Assembly: GCF_004682055.1 (NCBI RefSeq)
Contig: NZ_QUZU01000030.1
Span: 20,637 to 84,636 of the forward strand
DNA from: Pseudomonas kairouanensis
GTDB taxonomy: Bacteria > Pseudomonadota > Gammaproteobacteria > Pseudomonadales > Pseudomonadaceae
Reading direction: 5' to 3'
DNA: 64,000 bases
Position numbers and translations under genes: made by a program. Within the stretch, counting starts at the first letter, position 1. Every line of letters starts with the position of its first letter. The notes under the pieces are model-generated. The model searched no databases. It worked only from the letters and a program-made list of their open reading frames with translations, and was not told the origin of the DNA. This document shows, piece by piece, positions 10,120 to 18,987 of this stretch.

Positions 10120-12219
10120 TCATCGCCAGGCCCAGGACACGCCGGTGTAGATGCCTCGGCCATCGCCTGGGGTGGAACGAGCGGCGTCGAGACCTTTGTC
10201 GTCGTAACCCGGCGTAACGGTGTTGGCGTAGCGTTTGTTGGTCAGGTTGCGCAGGTCAACCCATGCCTGCCAATCCTGCTTGGGCGCGTCGTAACCGAAG
10301 GTCGCGCCCAGTAGGGTGTAGGACGCCGCGTAGAACGAGTTGGCGTAGTCCACCGCCACCTTTGAAGAATGCTCGGTATTAAGGCTGGTGTAGAAACCGG
10401 TGGGATGGCTATAACGCACCTGCGCCTGGTAGTAGTGCTTGGGGATGCCCGGCAGGGTGTTGCCACCGAAGCGGTCATCGTCGCGGTAATGGAAGTCGCT
10501 ATAGGTGTAGGCCTGGCGCAGGGCCAGCCGACCATTGCGGCCGCCCTCCCACAGCGGGCTGAGCAGGCTCAGTTCGACACCTTGGTGCACGGTGGGGCTG
10601 GCGTTGTTTTCGGCGGTGACGGCATTGGTGGTGGCGGTTTGCGCCTGGGTTTCCACGGTGAGCAGTTCGTGGCGCACTTCGGAGCGGTACAGCGCCAGGT
10701 CCCACTGGCCGAACCATTGTTCGCCACGGCCGCCGATTTCCAGAGTGGTGGCGGTCTGGTTTTTCAGTTTGATGCCTTCGCGGGCATAGCCAGCGGCTGG
10801 ACCGGTGGTGAATTTGTTACCAGACCCCCAGATCATCGACCACGCATGCGGCGGCTCGACCGAACGGCTCAGGTTGCCGTACACCTGCAATTGCGGGGTG
10901 AAGTCGCAGCGCAGGCCGATGCGCGGCGCGTAGTCCCAGGCGTGCTGGCTCACCTTTGCATCCGTCTCGGGGTAGCTCACCTCGGTTTCGCGACGGGTGT
11001 AGATCGCGGCCAGGCCGGTGGTCAGCCACAGGTCGGGCACCAGCTCCAGGTCGTTGCCGATATGCAGCACGGTGTCGGAGCCCAGGTAGCTGTAGTCGCG
11101 GGTCTTGGTGCCGGGGGCGTAGGCGCCCGGAATACGCACGTATTCCGAACCGCCGTTATTGGGCATCGCCTGGGTAGTACGCAAGCCAACGGTGGTCTTG
11201 CTGTCATGCCCAAACAACGTGTCCTGGCGGATGTAGTTGAGGGTGCTGCTGATGTCGGTGTAGGCAACCTTCAGGCGGATGGTGCCTTCGCGCAGGTCCA
11301 TGGGGTAGTCGTGGTACGCCAGGCCGAACTCCAGGCGCGAGCTGTCGTCCAGCTGCAAGGTGGTCTTGTTGGCGATCCAGGTGGAACCCGGCTCCAGGCG
11401 CTTGGAGTCGCGGGCGGCATTGAGGCTGTTGGCGGCGCGGGGGTCGTGGCTGATCTGGTCGCGGGTGAGTTTGCCGGGGGTGTCGTTGGTGGTTTCGCGG
11501 TAGCGGATATAGAAACGGGTTTCCAGCTCCGGGCTGAAGCGGTAGCCGAAATTGGCCGCAAAGCCCTTGCCTGTTGCCGCGCTCTGGCGCTGGTAGCCGT
11601 CGGATTCGGAATCGGTGAGGCTGATGTAGTAGTCGGCATCCCCCAACACCTGCCCCGAGCTGATCTCGCGCTGGGCGTAGCCTTTGCTGCCCACCTCGTA
11701 ACGCAACTGCAGCTTGGGCGCGTCGTAGCCGGTGTGGGTCACGTAGTTGACCGCGCCACCCAGGGCCAATGCCCCCTGGTCAAAACCGTTGGCACCGCGC
11801 AGCACTTCGACGTGGTTTTGCCACAAGGGCACCTTCAACTCGTAGGGTGTGCCGCCTGGGCCGGTCAGCGGCAGGCCGTCGAACATCTCGTACAGGCCCG
11901 AACCGTGGGCACCAGGGCTGCGGTTGAGGCCCGAGCCGCGAATGGAGAGCTTGATGCCTTCGTTGTTCGCCGCCTTGGCGTACACCCCGGCCTGGTACTT
12001 GAACACATCCTCGTTGGTGCTGACCCGCCCCTGCGCCACGCTGCTCATGTCGATGAAATTGGTGCCGCCGGGCACGCTCTTGAGCTGGGCCTGGGCGATT
12101 TCGCCGGCGCTGGCTTCGCTGCTGGTGACTTCCACCGGGGCCAATTGCAGGTCTTCGGCGTGTACCAGTGAACTGAACGTCAGGGCGGCAAACAGCAGCG
12201 GAGGTTGGCGCAACAGCAT
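10120..12219 (-). CDS. TonB-dependent outer-membrane receptor (FecA-type, iron chelate)
   Basis: 699-aa outer-membrane receptor. Signal peptide about 1-21 (LLFAALTFSSLVHA), then directly a TonB-box-like LAPVEVTSS, a plug domain (about 40-155, with IRGSGLNR and VEVLRGANGFDQGALALGGAVN), and a beta-barrel ending in the aromatic GVSWAWR. The start at 12219 has AAGGACC upstream; the longer frame runs into the intergenic region. There is no N-terminal STN signalling domain, although fecI- and fecR-like genes follow. Ligand is likely a ferric siderophore or citrate-type chelate, inferred. Confidence 0.9.
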   Translation of the reverse strand: MLLRQPPLLFAALTFSSLVHAEDLQLAPVEVTSSEASAGEIAQAQLKSVPGGTNFIDMSSVAQGRVSTNEDVFKYQAGVYAKAANNEGIKLSIRGSGLNRSPGAHGSGLYEMFDGLPLTGPGGTPYELKVPLWQNHVEVLRGANGFDQGALALGGAVNYVTHTGYDAPKLQLRYEVGSKGYAQREISSGQVLGDADYYISLTDSESDGYQRQSAATGKGFAANFGYRFSPELETRFYIRYRETTNDTPGKLTRDQISHDPRAANSLNAARDSKRLEPGSTWIANKTTLQLDDSSRLEFGLAYHDYPMDLREGTIRLKVAYTDISSTLNYIRQDTLFGHDSKTTVGLRTTQAMPNNGGSEYVRIPGAYAPGTKTRDYSYLGSDTVLHIGNDLELVPDLWLTTGLAAIYTRRETEVSYPETDAKVSQHAWDYAPRIGLRCDFTPQLQVYGNLSRSVEPPHAWSMIWGSGNKFTTGPAAGYAREGIKLKNQTATTLEIGGRGEQWFGQWDLALYRSEVRHELLTVETQAQTATTNAVTAENNASPTVHQGVELSLLSPLWEGGRNGRLALRQAYTYSDFHYRDDDRFGGNTLPGIPKHYYQAQVRYSHPTGFYTSLNTEHSSKVAVDYANSFYAASYTLLGATFGYDAPKQDWQAWVDLRNLTNKRYANTVTPGYDDKGLDAARSTPGDGRGIYTGVSWAWR

Positions 12220-12441
12220 CGGGCAGGTCCTTGGGATTCGGGGGGCATGGGATGGGATGGCAGCGAGGCACGCCAAGTCACTCCTTATTAACGGACCAGA
12301 GCTTTCCCACAACAGCGTCGGACCAGGATTATTTCTAAGTCCAAAATCGAATGACCACATGCAAACTCAGTATTTAAAGAAATAACCGGCAACGATTACT
12401 GTAGAACCACTGAGTTCACCACGCCCCATGAGACCGCACCC

Positions 12442-12600
12442 ATGCAAACATCCGCCACCATCATCGACCTCACGCTCCACCGTAAACGCCGCCAGGCGCG
12501 TGCCGCGGCCGAGTTGATGTGGGCGATGTACGCAGCGCGTGCCGGGCTTGCGGTGTTTACTGCACACGCCAGCGCCCCCAGCGACACTCGCCGGGCGTAA
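12442..12600 (+). CDS. Small hypothetical protein, 52 aa
   Basis: An open frame beginning MQTSATIIDLTLHRKRRQAR and ending with TAA 5 bp before the ATG of the XRE-cupin gene, whose ribosome site overlaps this stop. It has a basic stretch (HRKRRQAR) followed by an Ala-rich, helix-prone region. The tight spacing suggests translational coupling. Ribosome-site support is weak, so it could be a leader peptide rather than a stable protein. Not recognised as a family. Confidence 0.45.
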   Translation: MQTSATIIDLTLHRKRRQARAAAELMWAMYAARAGLAVFTAHASAPSDTRRA

Positions 12601-12605
12601 GGCCG

Positions 12606-13232
12606 ATGAACTTCCTGCATGTGCTGCCCGAACCACCCGAACCCCTGCCCAAACCCAACACCGACGACGATGTGATCAGCCTGTGCGTCGCCCACAACCT
12701 GCAACGCCTGCGCAGCAAGCGTCATTTATCGCTGGATGGCTTGGCCCGCGCCTGCGGCGTGAGCCGGGCGATGCTGGCGCAAATCGAGTCCGGGCGCAGC
12801 GTGCCGTCGATCAAGGTGCTGTGCAAGATTGCCAAGGGGTTGAAGGTGTCGGTGGCGGCGTTCCTGGAGGATCGCGCCTTTGAAGGCGTGGAGGTGCTGC
12901 CGGCGCAGCAGAGCAAGCGCCTGGTGAGTGCCGACGGCGCATTTATCAGCCGTGCGCTGTTCCCCTATGACACGGCGCGCCAATCCGAATTCTATGAAAT
13001 TCGCCTGCGCGGGTTGGGCGAGGAAGTCTCCGAAGGCCATGGCCCCGGTATCCAGGAAAACCTGGTGGTGGCCCAGGGCGTGCTGGAGGTGAGCGTCAAT
13101 GACGAGCGCTATCTGCTCTCCACCGGCGATTCGATCCTGTTCTACGCCGACCAGCCCCACCGCTACCGCAACCCCGCAGACAGCGAGGCCGTAGCGTTTT
13201 TGGTGATCACCTACCCCGAACGCCTGGACTGA
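12606..13232 (+). CDS. XRE-family regulator with C-terminal cupin domain
   Basis: 208-aa DNA-binding regulator. A helix-turn-helix (about 24-80: LQRLRSKRHLSLDGLARACG ... MLAQIESGRSVPSIKVLCKIAKGL) is followed by a small-molecule-binding cupin (about 130-205, including HGPGIQENLVVAQGVLEVSV and DSILFYADQPHRYRNP). Such proteins often regulate a divergent or adjacent metabolic gene. The start at 12606 fits the TAAGGCCG ribosome site and follows the small ORF. It ends at a strong terminator. Confidence 0.9.
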   Translation: MNFLHVLPEPPEPLPKPNTDDDVISLCVAHNLQRLRSKRHLSLDGLARACGVSRAMLAQIESGRSVPSIKVLCKIAKGLKVSVAAFLEDRAFEGVEVLPAQQSKRLVSADGAFISRALFPYDTARQSEFYEIRLRGLGEEVSEGHGPGIQENLVVAQGVLEVSVNDERYLLSTGDSILFYADQPHRYRNPADSEAVAFLVITYPERLD

Positions 13233-13237
13233 AACGC

Positions 13238-13266
13238 AAAACGCCCCGACGAGTCGGGGCGTTTTT
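13238..13266. terminator. Bidirectional rho-independent terminator
   Basis: A GC stem CGCCCCGA/TCGGGGCG with a short loop is flanked by A-runs on the left and T-runs on the right. It serves both the rightward XRE-cupin gene and the leftward Met-rich gene that ends 17 bp away. Confidence 0.9.
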
Positions 13267-13282
13267 CATGGCGTGTGACCTA

Positions 13283-13780
13283 TCAGCAGGTGCAGCACAT
13301 CATCGGCATGCCGTTGCAGCTCATCATCATCGGCATGGCGCAGTCGTTCATCAGTTTGTTCATGAGCATGCAGCAGTTTTCCATCATGGCCATGCTCATG
13401 CCGGGCATTGGCATCATTTTGCACTGCATGCTGTCACCCATCAGGGTGCATTCCATCATGCAGTTCATTGGCATGCCCATGCCCATGCCCATCATCGGCA
13501 TGTTCATGTCCTTCATCATCTTCATGGCATCGGCCGACATGCACATCATCGCCATGTTGGCGCACTGCATCATCATCGGCATGCCGCAGTTCATCATCAT
13601 CGCCATCATGTCGGCGTTGGTCTTGAACTGAGCCATGTCCATGCCGGCGGCAGGCTTCATGGTGCACATCATGGCGTCGCCAGCCATTTCGCATGTCATG
13701 GTGGCCATCATCATCGGCATGCCCATCATCGGCATCATGGGCATGGTGGTGTTCATCGGCATCTGCATTGCATTCATCAT
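13283..13780 (-). CDS. Extremely methionine- and cysteine-rich protein, unknown
   Basis: 165 aa of which 66 are Met (40 %) and 15 Cys; no His, Trp or Tyr. Repeated MPMM, GMPM and NCMM/CCM units run the whole length and there is no signal peptide. It is a real gene by several signs: tandem ATG behind GGAG at good spacing, a -35/-10 pair upstream (TTGCGC-N16-TAGAAT) and a shared terminator downstream. Clustered thioether and thiol ligands suggest binding of soft metals such as Cu(I), Ag(I) or Hg(II), or a sacrificial oxidant sink; both are inference. Other frames on the opposite strand give His- or Ile-rich shadows because ATG repeats read as CAT/ATC. Confidence 0.8.
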   Translation of the reverse strand: MMNAMQMPMNTTMPMMPMMGMPMMMATMTCEMAGDAMMCTMKPAAGMDMAQFKTNADMMAMMMNCGMPMMMQCANMAMMCMSADAMKMMKDMNMPMMGMGMGMPMNCMMECTLMGDSMQCKMMPMPGMSMAMMENCCMLMNKLMNDCAMPMMMSCNGMPMMCCTC

Positions 13781-13826
13781 GTTCGAAACTCCGTAATCGA
13801 CAGGAAATGGCTAAGTTCTGGGGCCG

Positions 13827-13854
13827 ATTCTAGAGACGCCCGACGGTGGCGCAA
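13827..13854 (-). promoter_or_regulatory. Candidate sigma-70 promoter of the Met-rich gene
   Basis: Minus strand: TTGCGC (13849-13854), a 16-bp spacer, TAGAAT (13827-13832), then 46 bp to the ATG. The -10 matches 5 of 6 consensus bases. Confidence 0.5.
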
Positions 13855-14061
13855 GACGGCGGCAGAGCAGCAGGTTTGGATGCTCGGGGGCAAGCTTAGT
13901 CGAACAAAACAGTCACTCAAGATGCGTTAACGTGCCTTTCGTCGTGATAACGCCGATTCCCTCCACTTAATGGATGAAATCGGCGCCATGGATATTCGAA
14001 TGAGGAATGTCGACCAATCAGAAGGAAATAATCGATCTAACAGCGCTGAAAAAACTTCACT
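13855..14061. other. Intergenic region with an imperfect stem-loop
   Basis: No gene is visible. The arms CGCCGATT (13951-13958) and AATCGGCG (13978-13985) form an 8-bp stem with an inner TCCA/TGGA pairing. There is no T-run on either side, so it is more likely an operator or processing hairpin than a terminator. Confidence 0.4.
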
Positions 14062-14940
14062 TCACCCCGTCGCCGGCTGAGGCCCATGCCCTTTGCCCTG
14101 GGCCGACAGCACAATGGCCAGCACGATCAACGCTGCGCCCGCCAGCATCCGATAGGACGGCGCCTCGTGAAACAGCCACCAGGCACAGGCAATGGCATAC
14201 ACCGGCTCCAGGGAGATGATCATGCCGGCGCTGCGCGCATTGAGGCCCTTGAGGCTCTTGACGAACAACGCCTGGGACACCGCAGTGCAAAGCACGCCAA
14301 GGATGGCCAGGTTGGTCCAGTCCATAGGCCCCAACTCCACCAGGTCGAACACGGCAAACGGCGCCATGATCAGCGCCACGGTCGCGTTCTGCCAGAACAC
14401 CACCTGCACCCCATTGCGGCCATCGGTGGCACGGCGATTGGTCATCGCCAACAAGGCAAACGACAAGCCGGAGGCGATGCCCCACAGCAAGCCCACGGTG
14501 CCCTGGTTGGCCAGTTCAAACGAAGGCGTCACCAACACCAGGCCAAGGGTCACCAGCAACAGCAACAGCGATTCGGCCAGGTGCGGCCGGTCGCGGAACA
14601 CCGCCATGTCGAGCAAGGTGATAAAGGCTGGGAAACTGGCAAACCCCAGGGTCGCCACGGCCACCCCGCCCACTTTGATCGCGATGAAAAACGTGACCCA
14701 GTGCGCGGCCAGCATCAGCCCCGAGACGAAGTAGATAAAGAGTTTCTTGCGGTTCAGGCCGCGCAGCAACGCGCGGCCCTGTAAAAGCGCAAACACCGCC
14801 AGGGCCAGCATGGCAAACGCCGCACGGCCGAAGGTGATCACACTGGCGCTGGCGTGAATCAGCGCACCAAAAATTCCGGTCAAGCCAAACAGTATTGCGG
14901 TGACATGGGCAGACGTAAGGGCAGTGCGATAAGCAGTCAT
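14062..14940 (-). CDS. EamA/DMT-family transporter (RhaT-like)
   Basis: 292-aa inner-membrane protein with ten hydrophobic helices in two EamA repeats (about 12-135 and 150-285), the drug/metabolite transporter fold. It exports or exchanges small metabolites; the substrate cannot be read from sequence. It is transcribed in the same direction as the aldehyde dehydrogenase operon, 116 bp further on, so it may be its last gene or separate. Confidence 0.85.
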   Translation of the reverse strand: MTAYRTALTSAHVTAILFGLTGIFGALIHASASVITFGRAAFAMLALAVFALLQGRALLRGLNRKKLFIYFVSGLMLAAHWVTFFIAIKVGGVAVATLGFASFPAFITLLDMAVFRDRPHLAESLLLLLVTLGLVLVTPSFELANQGTVGLLWGIASGLSFALLAMTNRRATDGRNGVQVVFWQNATVALIMAPFAVFDLVELGPMDWTNLAILGVLCTAVSQALFVKSLKGLNARSAGMIISLEPVYAIACAWWLFHEAPSYRMLAGAALIVLAIVLSAQGKGHGPQPATG

Positions 14941-15056
14941 GAAAAGGGCTTCGAGAAAACGAGCTGGGCCGTGGCTTTCTTATTGTTGGCCCGGTTGAGA
15001 GGAAGGCGCCCCAATCGCCGCTTGCGTGGAGCTTTGTAGAGGGGCGCCTGGTGTGA

Positions 15057-16556
15057 TTAACCTTCGGACGTGTCGATCCAGATGGTCTTGATTTCGGTGT
15101 ACTGGTCGTGGGCCCAGATGGACTTGTCACGCCCGCCGAAACCGGACTGCTTGTAGCCACCGAACGGTGTCGAAGCATCGCCTTCGCCGAAGCAGTTGAC
15201 GGTGACGATACCGGCACGGATCTCGCGGGACAGCTTGATCGCGTTGCGCAGATTGTCGGTGTACACCGAGGCGGCCAGGCCGTAGATGGTGTCGTTGGCC
15301 AGGCTGATGGCCTCTTCCAGGGTGTTGAAGGTGGTGACCGTCAGCACCGGGCCGAAGATCTCTTCCTTGAACAGCAGGCTGTCGGCGCTCACGCCATCGA
15401 CCACGGTCGGTTGCACGTAGATGCCGTCTTCGGTCTTGCCACCGAACACCACGCGCTGGTTGCCTTCGCTGGCGTTGACCAGGTACGAGCTGACCTTGTC
15501 GAAGTGCGCCTTGCTCACCATCGAACCCAGGCGGTTGTCCGGGTCCAGCGGGCTGCCCATCTTCCAGTCTTGCAACTGCACGCCAATGCGCTTGAGCAGC
15601 TCGTCCTTGATGTCGGCGTGCACGATCAGGCGCGACGACGCCGAGCAGTTCTCGCCCATGTTCCAGAACGAACCGTTGACGATATGCCCGGCCACCAAGT
15701 CCAGGTCGGCCACGTCGTTCATGACCACGGCCGGGTTTTTTCCGCCCAGTTCCAGCACGATGCGCTTGAGGTTGGACTCGGCCGCGTATTGCAGGAACAG
15801 GCGGCCGGTGTCGGTGGAGCCGGTGAAGCTGACCATGGTGACGTCCATGTGACGACCCAGCGGCTCACCCACCTCGCGACCACCACCGGAGACCACGTTG
15901 AACACGCCGTCCGGGATACCCGCCTGGGACGCCAACTCGGCCACGCGCAGCGCTGTCAGGGTGGTTTCCTTGGCGGGCTTGACCACGATGGAGCAACCGG
16001 CCGCCAGGGACGGCGCGATTTTCCAGGCCAGCATCAGCAGCGGGAAGTTCCACGGCAGCACCAGGCCGACCACACCAATGGCTTCGCGCACCACCAGGGT
16101 CAGGGCGTCGTGGCCCACGGGCGCGGTGTTGTCGTAGATCTTGTCGATCAGCTCAGCGTGCCAGCGGATCATGTGGATGGTTTCCGGCACGTCGGTCAGC
16201 TGGCACTCACGCACTGGCTTGCCGCTGTCCAGGCTTTCGAGCACGGACAGTTCGTGGGAATGCTGCTCCAGCAGGTCGGCAAAGCGCAGCAGGACTTTTT
16301 TGCGCGTGCCGGGGCTGAGTTTGTGCCAGCGGCCATCGTCGAAGGCCTGCTTGGCCGAAGCCACGGCGTAGTCCACATCGACGCTGTTGCACGCGGTGAT
16401 TTCAGCCAGCAACTCGCCGGTGGCCGGGTTGGTGGTGGTGAAGGTCTTGCCCGAGGCAGAGGTGTGCAACGCGCCATTGATGAAGGACTGGGTGGGGAAC
16501 TGGATGTCCTTGGCAATTGCGGCGTATTCGGCGGCGCTCAACAGGTGAGTCATCAT
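15057..16556 (-). CDS. NAD(P)-dependent aldehyde dehydrogenase, PuuC-like
   Basis: 499-aa ALDH-superfamily enzyme oxidising an aldehyde to a carboxylate. Catalytic residues are visible: Asn170 (PWNFP), Glu269 (LELGGKNP) and the nucleophile Cys304 (GENCSASS). The glycine motif FTGSTDTG binds the cofactor. Tandem ATGs overlap the stop of the DapA-family gene and sit behind GGAGGTGC. Similarity is to gamma-glutamyl-aminobutyraldehyde and related dehydrogenases. In this operon it probably oxidises the semialdehyde released after the DapA-family step, for example 2-oxoglutarate semialdehyde (inference). Confidence 0.92.
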   Translation of the reverse strand: MMTHLLSAAEYAAIAKDIQFPTQSFINGALHTSASGKTFTTTNPATGELLAEITACNSVDVDYAVASAKQAFDDGRWHKLSPGTRKKVLLRFADLLEQHSHELSVLESLDSGKPVRECQLTDVPETIHMIRWHAELIDKIYDNTAPVGHDALTLVVREAIGVVGLVLPWNFPLLMLAWKIAPSLAAGCSIVVKPAKETTLTALRVAELASQAGIPDGVFNVVSGGGREVGEPLGRHMDVTMVSFTGSTDTGRLFLQYAAESNLKRIVLELGGKNPAVVMNDVADLDLVAGHIVNGSFWNMGENCSASSRLIVHADIKDELLKRIGVQLQDWKMGSPLDPDNRLGSMVSKAHFDKVSSYLVNASEGNQRVVFGGKTEDGIYVQPTVVDGVSADSLLFKEEIFGPVLTVTTFNTLEEAISLANDTIYGLAASVYTDNLRNAIKLSREIRAGIVTVNCFGEGDASTPFGGYKQSGFGGRDKSIWAHDQYTEIKTIWIDTSEG

Positions 16557-17455
16557 GCACCTCCGACGATTTGCGCAACGTCACGCTTGAGGTTGGTAAT
16601 CACGGTTTGCAGCGCCTGGTTTTCGCTTTCGGTCAGCGGTTGCAGCGGTGCGCGAACGCTGCCGGTGCGCAGGCCGTTGAAGGCGCAGCCGGCCTTGATG
16701 GCCTGGACGAATTTGCCGCCTTCGAGGTAGTCCATCAACGGCATGAACGCGGCCATGATCTTGCGGCCTTTGTCGAAGTCTTTTTCGATCACGCAGGCTT
16801 CGTACAGCGCTACGTGTTCACGCGGTACAAAGTTGGAACCGGCACATACCCAGCTGCGGGCGCCCCAGGCGAAGAATTCCAGGGCTTGGTCGTCCCAACC
16901 GCAAGACAGCGCAATGTTCGGGAACTGGGTGGCCAGGCGATGCACCTGGCCCATGTCGCCGGAGCTTTCCTTGATGGCCACGACGTTCTTCGAGGCAGAC
17001 ACGGCCTTGAAGTACTCGTTGCCCATGCTCACGCTCATGCGGCCCGGGTAGTTGTAGAGCATGATCGGCAGGTCGGCCGCCTTGTCTACGGCCAGGGCGT
17101 GGATGGCGTTTTCTTCTTCGGTGGGCAGTGCGTACGGCGGCGAACCTACCAGGATCGCATCGGCCTTGATGGCACGGGCAGCCTTGGCGTATTCCACCGA
17201 GTCTTCGGTGCGGATGGCGCCGGTGCCGACGATCAGCGCCACGCGGTTGCCGATGACTTCCTTGGCGTGGGCGGCCAGGTCAATGCGTTCCTGGGAGGTG
17301 TGCGCATAGTACTCGCCGGTGGAGCCGCCGATGATGATGCCGTGTACCTTGGATTCGATCAGGTATTCCAGCACTTCGGCGAAGGCTGCGGTGTCGATCT
17401 GACCAGTGGCGGTCAGCGGGGTGATTGCCGGGGTGTAGATGCCTTCAAATTTCAT
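16553..17455 (-). CDS. DapA-family lyase/aldolase (dihydrodipicolinate synthase family)
   Basis: 300-aa class I aldolase-superfamily enzyme. The Schiff-base lysine is Lys162 (VVAIKESSGD), with the Tyr136 region (YNYPGR) and the GGSTGEYY substrate loop at 43-50. True lysine-pathway DapA is unlikely given the catabolic neighbours. Members of this family act as keto-acid aldolases or as pyrroline-4-hydroxy-2-carboxylate deaminase in hydroxyproline breakdown. It starts behind GGAGAAG. Confidence 0.88.
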   Translation of the reverse strand: MKFEGIYTPAITPLTATGQIDTAAFAEVLEYLIESKVHGIIIGGSTGEYYAHTSQERIDLAAHAKEVIGNRVALIVGTGAIRTEDSVEYAKAARAIKADAILVGSPPYALPTEEENAIHALAVDKAADLPIMLYNYPGRMSVSMGNEYFKAVSASKNVVAIKESSGDMGQVHRLATQFPNIALSCGWDDQALEFFAWGARSWVCAGSNFVPREHVALYEACVIEKDFDKGRKIMAAFMPLMDYLEGGKFVQAIKAGCAFNGLRTGSVRAPLQPLTESENQALQTVITNLKRDVAQIVGGA

Positions 17456-17493
17456 GGGTGCTTCTCCAACAGTAAAAGGGGTAGTTGTTTCGT

Positions 17494-18825
17494 TCAGCTG
17501 CTCAATGCCGCTGCGTCCCGCAAGTTCAGTGAGCGTGTTTCAGGCGCCATGGCCCAGGCGGCGGCGAGGCCGACAAAGGTCACGCCAGCCGCGACGTACA
17601 TGGTGTTGCCGATACCGATGGAGGTCAGCGACAGCGGCACCAGGTAGGTACCCACGGCGGCGCCGACCCGCGACAGCGAGGTGCCGATGCCGACGGCGAA
17701 GGCACGGATTTCGGTGGGGAACAGTTCGTTCGGGTACACCAGTTGCAGCACCTGGGCGCCGCCGATAAACACGGCATAGGCACCGAACAGGCACAGCACC
17801 AGCAGCTCATGGCTGTTGGAGAAGGCCGCCAGCAACAGCAGGGCAAGCCCGGACCACAGGAAGCTGTGAATCAGCATGCTGCGTCGGCCAATGGTGTTGA
17901 TCAGCCGTGTGGCGAGCACGCAGCCCACCACAAACAGCAGGGTGATGAACATCGAGCCGTAGGAGGCCCACTCCCCTTTCAGGTTCAAGGCTTGCAGCAC
18001 TTTGGGGGCGAAGGCATACACGGCGAACACGGGGATGATCGAGCACGACCAGAACACCGAGACAAAGAACAGGCGCTTGCCGTAACCCGAACGCAGCAGG
18101 TCGCGGAAGGTCATCTTGCGCTCGTCCGGTTGCTCCGGCAGGTCGCGCAGCGAGTAGTGCGGCCCGTAGACGCGCTTGATCACCTGCTCGGCTTCGGCGT
18201 CGCGGCCTTTGCTGAGCAACCAGCGGGCCGATTCCGGGGTGCCCAGGCGCAATACGAACAGCACCAGGCCAATCACCGAAGCACTGGCCAAGGCATAGCG
18301 CCAAGCGTCATCAGCGCCGGTATTGATAATGGCGTTGCCCACTACATAGGCGAACGCGGCGCCGGCAAACCACAGGATGGTCAACGCGGCGAGCCGTGGG
18401 CCCCGTTGTTTCTTCGGCAGGAACTCCACCAACAACGAAGTGGCCACCGGGTATTCAATCCCCACGGCCAAACCAATGATGAAGCGCAAGGCGAATAACA
18501 CCCACGCCGACTCGACCCAGAACTGCGCCAGGGAACACATGATAAATAACGACGGGCCAATGAAATAAACTTTCTTGCGCCCCAACTTATCGGTCAACCA
18601 GCCGCCGATAAAGCCGCCAAAGAACACACCGATCAAGGCAGAAGCGGCAATAAGCCCCTGCCAGAATTCAGTCAGTTCCAGGGCGCCGGTCACCTGCAAC
18701 ATGGCAATGCCGATAATGCTTAAAACATAACCATCGACGAATGAACCACCACCCGAACGGGCCGTGAGCAAACGGTGAAAGTTATTAAGAGGTACATCCT
18801 CAACTGAGGCATTCGGACTTGTCAT
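17494..18825 (-). CDS. MFS transporter, sugar/metabolite:H+ symporter type
   Basis: 443-aa carrier with 12 predicted helices. MFS loop signatures are visible: GGWLTDKLGRKKVYFIGP between helices 2 and 3, and TRLINTIGRRSML between 8 and 9. The GGGSFVDGYVLSIIG opening and LPKKQRGPRLAAL loop fit the SP/AAHS-like symporters used for organic acids and related compounds. It lies within the catabolic operon, so it likely imports the operon's substrate. Confidence 0.88.
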   Translation of the reverse strand: MTSPNASVEDVPLNNFHRLLTARSGGGSFVDGYVLSIIGIAMLQVTGALELTEFWQGLIAASALIGVFFGGFIGGWLTDKLGRKKVYFIGPSLFIMCSLAQFWVESAWVLFALRFIIGLAVGIEYPVATSLLVEFLPKKQRGPRLAALTILWFAGAAFAYVVGNAIINTGADDAWRYALASASVIGLVLFVLRLGTPESARWLLSKGRDAEAEQVIKRVYGPHYSLRDLPEQPDERKMTFRDLLRSGYGKRLFFVSVFWSCSIIPVFAVYAFAPKVLQALNLKGEWASYGSMFITLLFVVGCVLATRLINTIGRRSMLIHSFLWSGLALLLLAAFSNSHELLVLCLFGAYAVFIGGAQVLQLVYPNELFPTEIRAFAVGIGTSLSRVGAAVGTYLVPLSLTSIGIGNTMYVAAGVTFVGLAAAWAMAPETRSLNLRDAAALSS

Positions 18826-18987
18826 TATTATCTCCTACTTCGCTTCGTTCATTCGCCGGGGGTACAACGCACACTTGAAATCCAGGCGAATGAAAGCCGT
18901 CTCAATCAGAAACCGCAGTCGCTAAAACGCCTGCTGTTTTCCAATCAATAGATTAAGTTCGGTATTACGTGTATTGCGTGTTGCGAA

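Noticed and set aside
10369..12171. 600-aa plus-strand frame opposite the TonB-dependent receptor
   Set aside because: Shadow frame with low-complexity Val/Gly/Ala composition; the receptor on the other strand is unambiguous.
13268..13930. His-rich 220-aa and Ile/Met-rich 118-aa frames on the plus strand
   Set aside because: They are the complement of the ATG-rich Met protein gene (CAT and ATC codons); they lack ribosome sites and overlap it completely.
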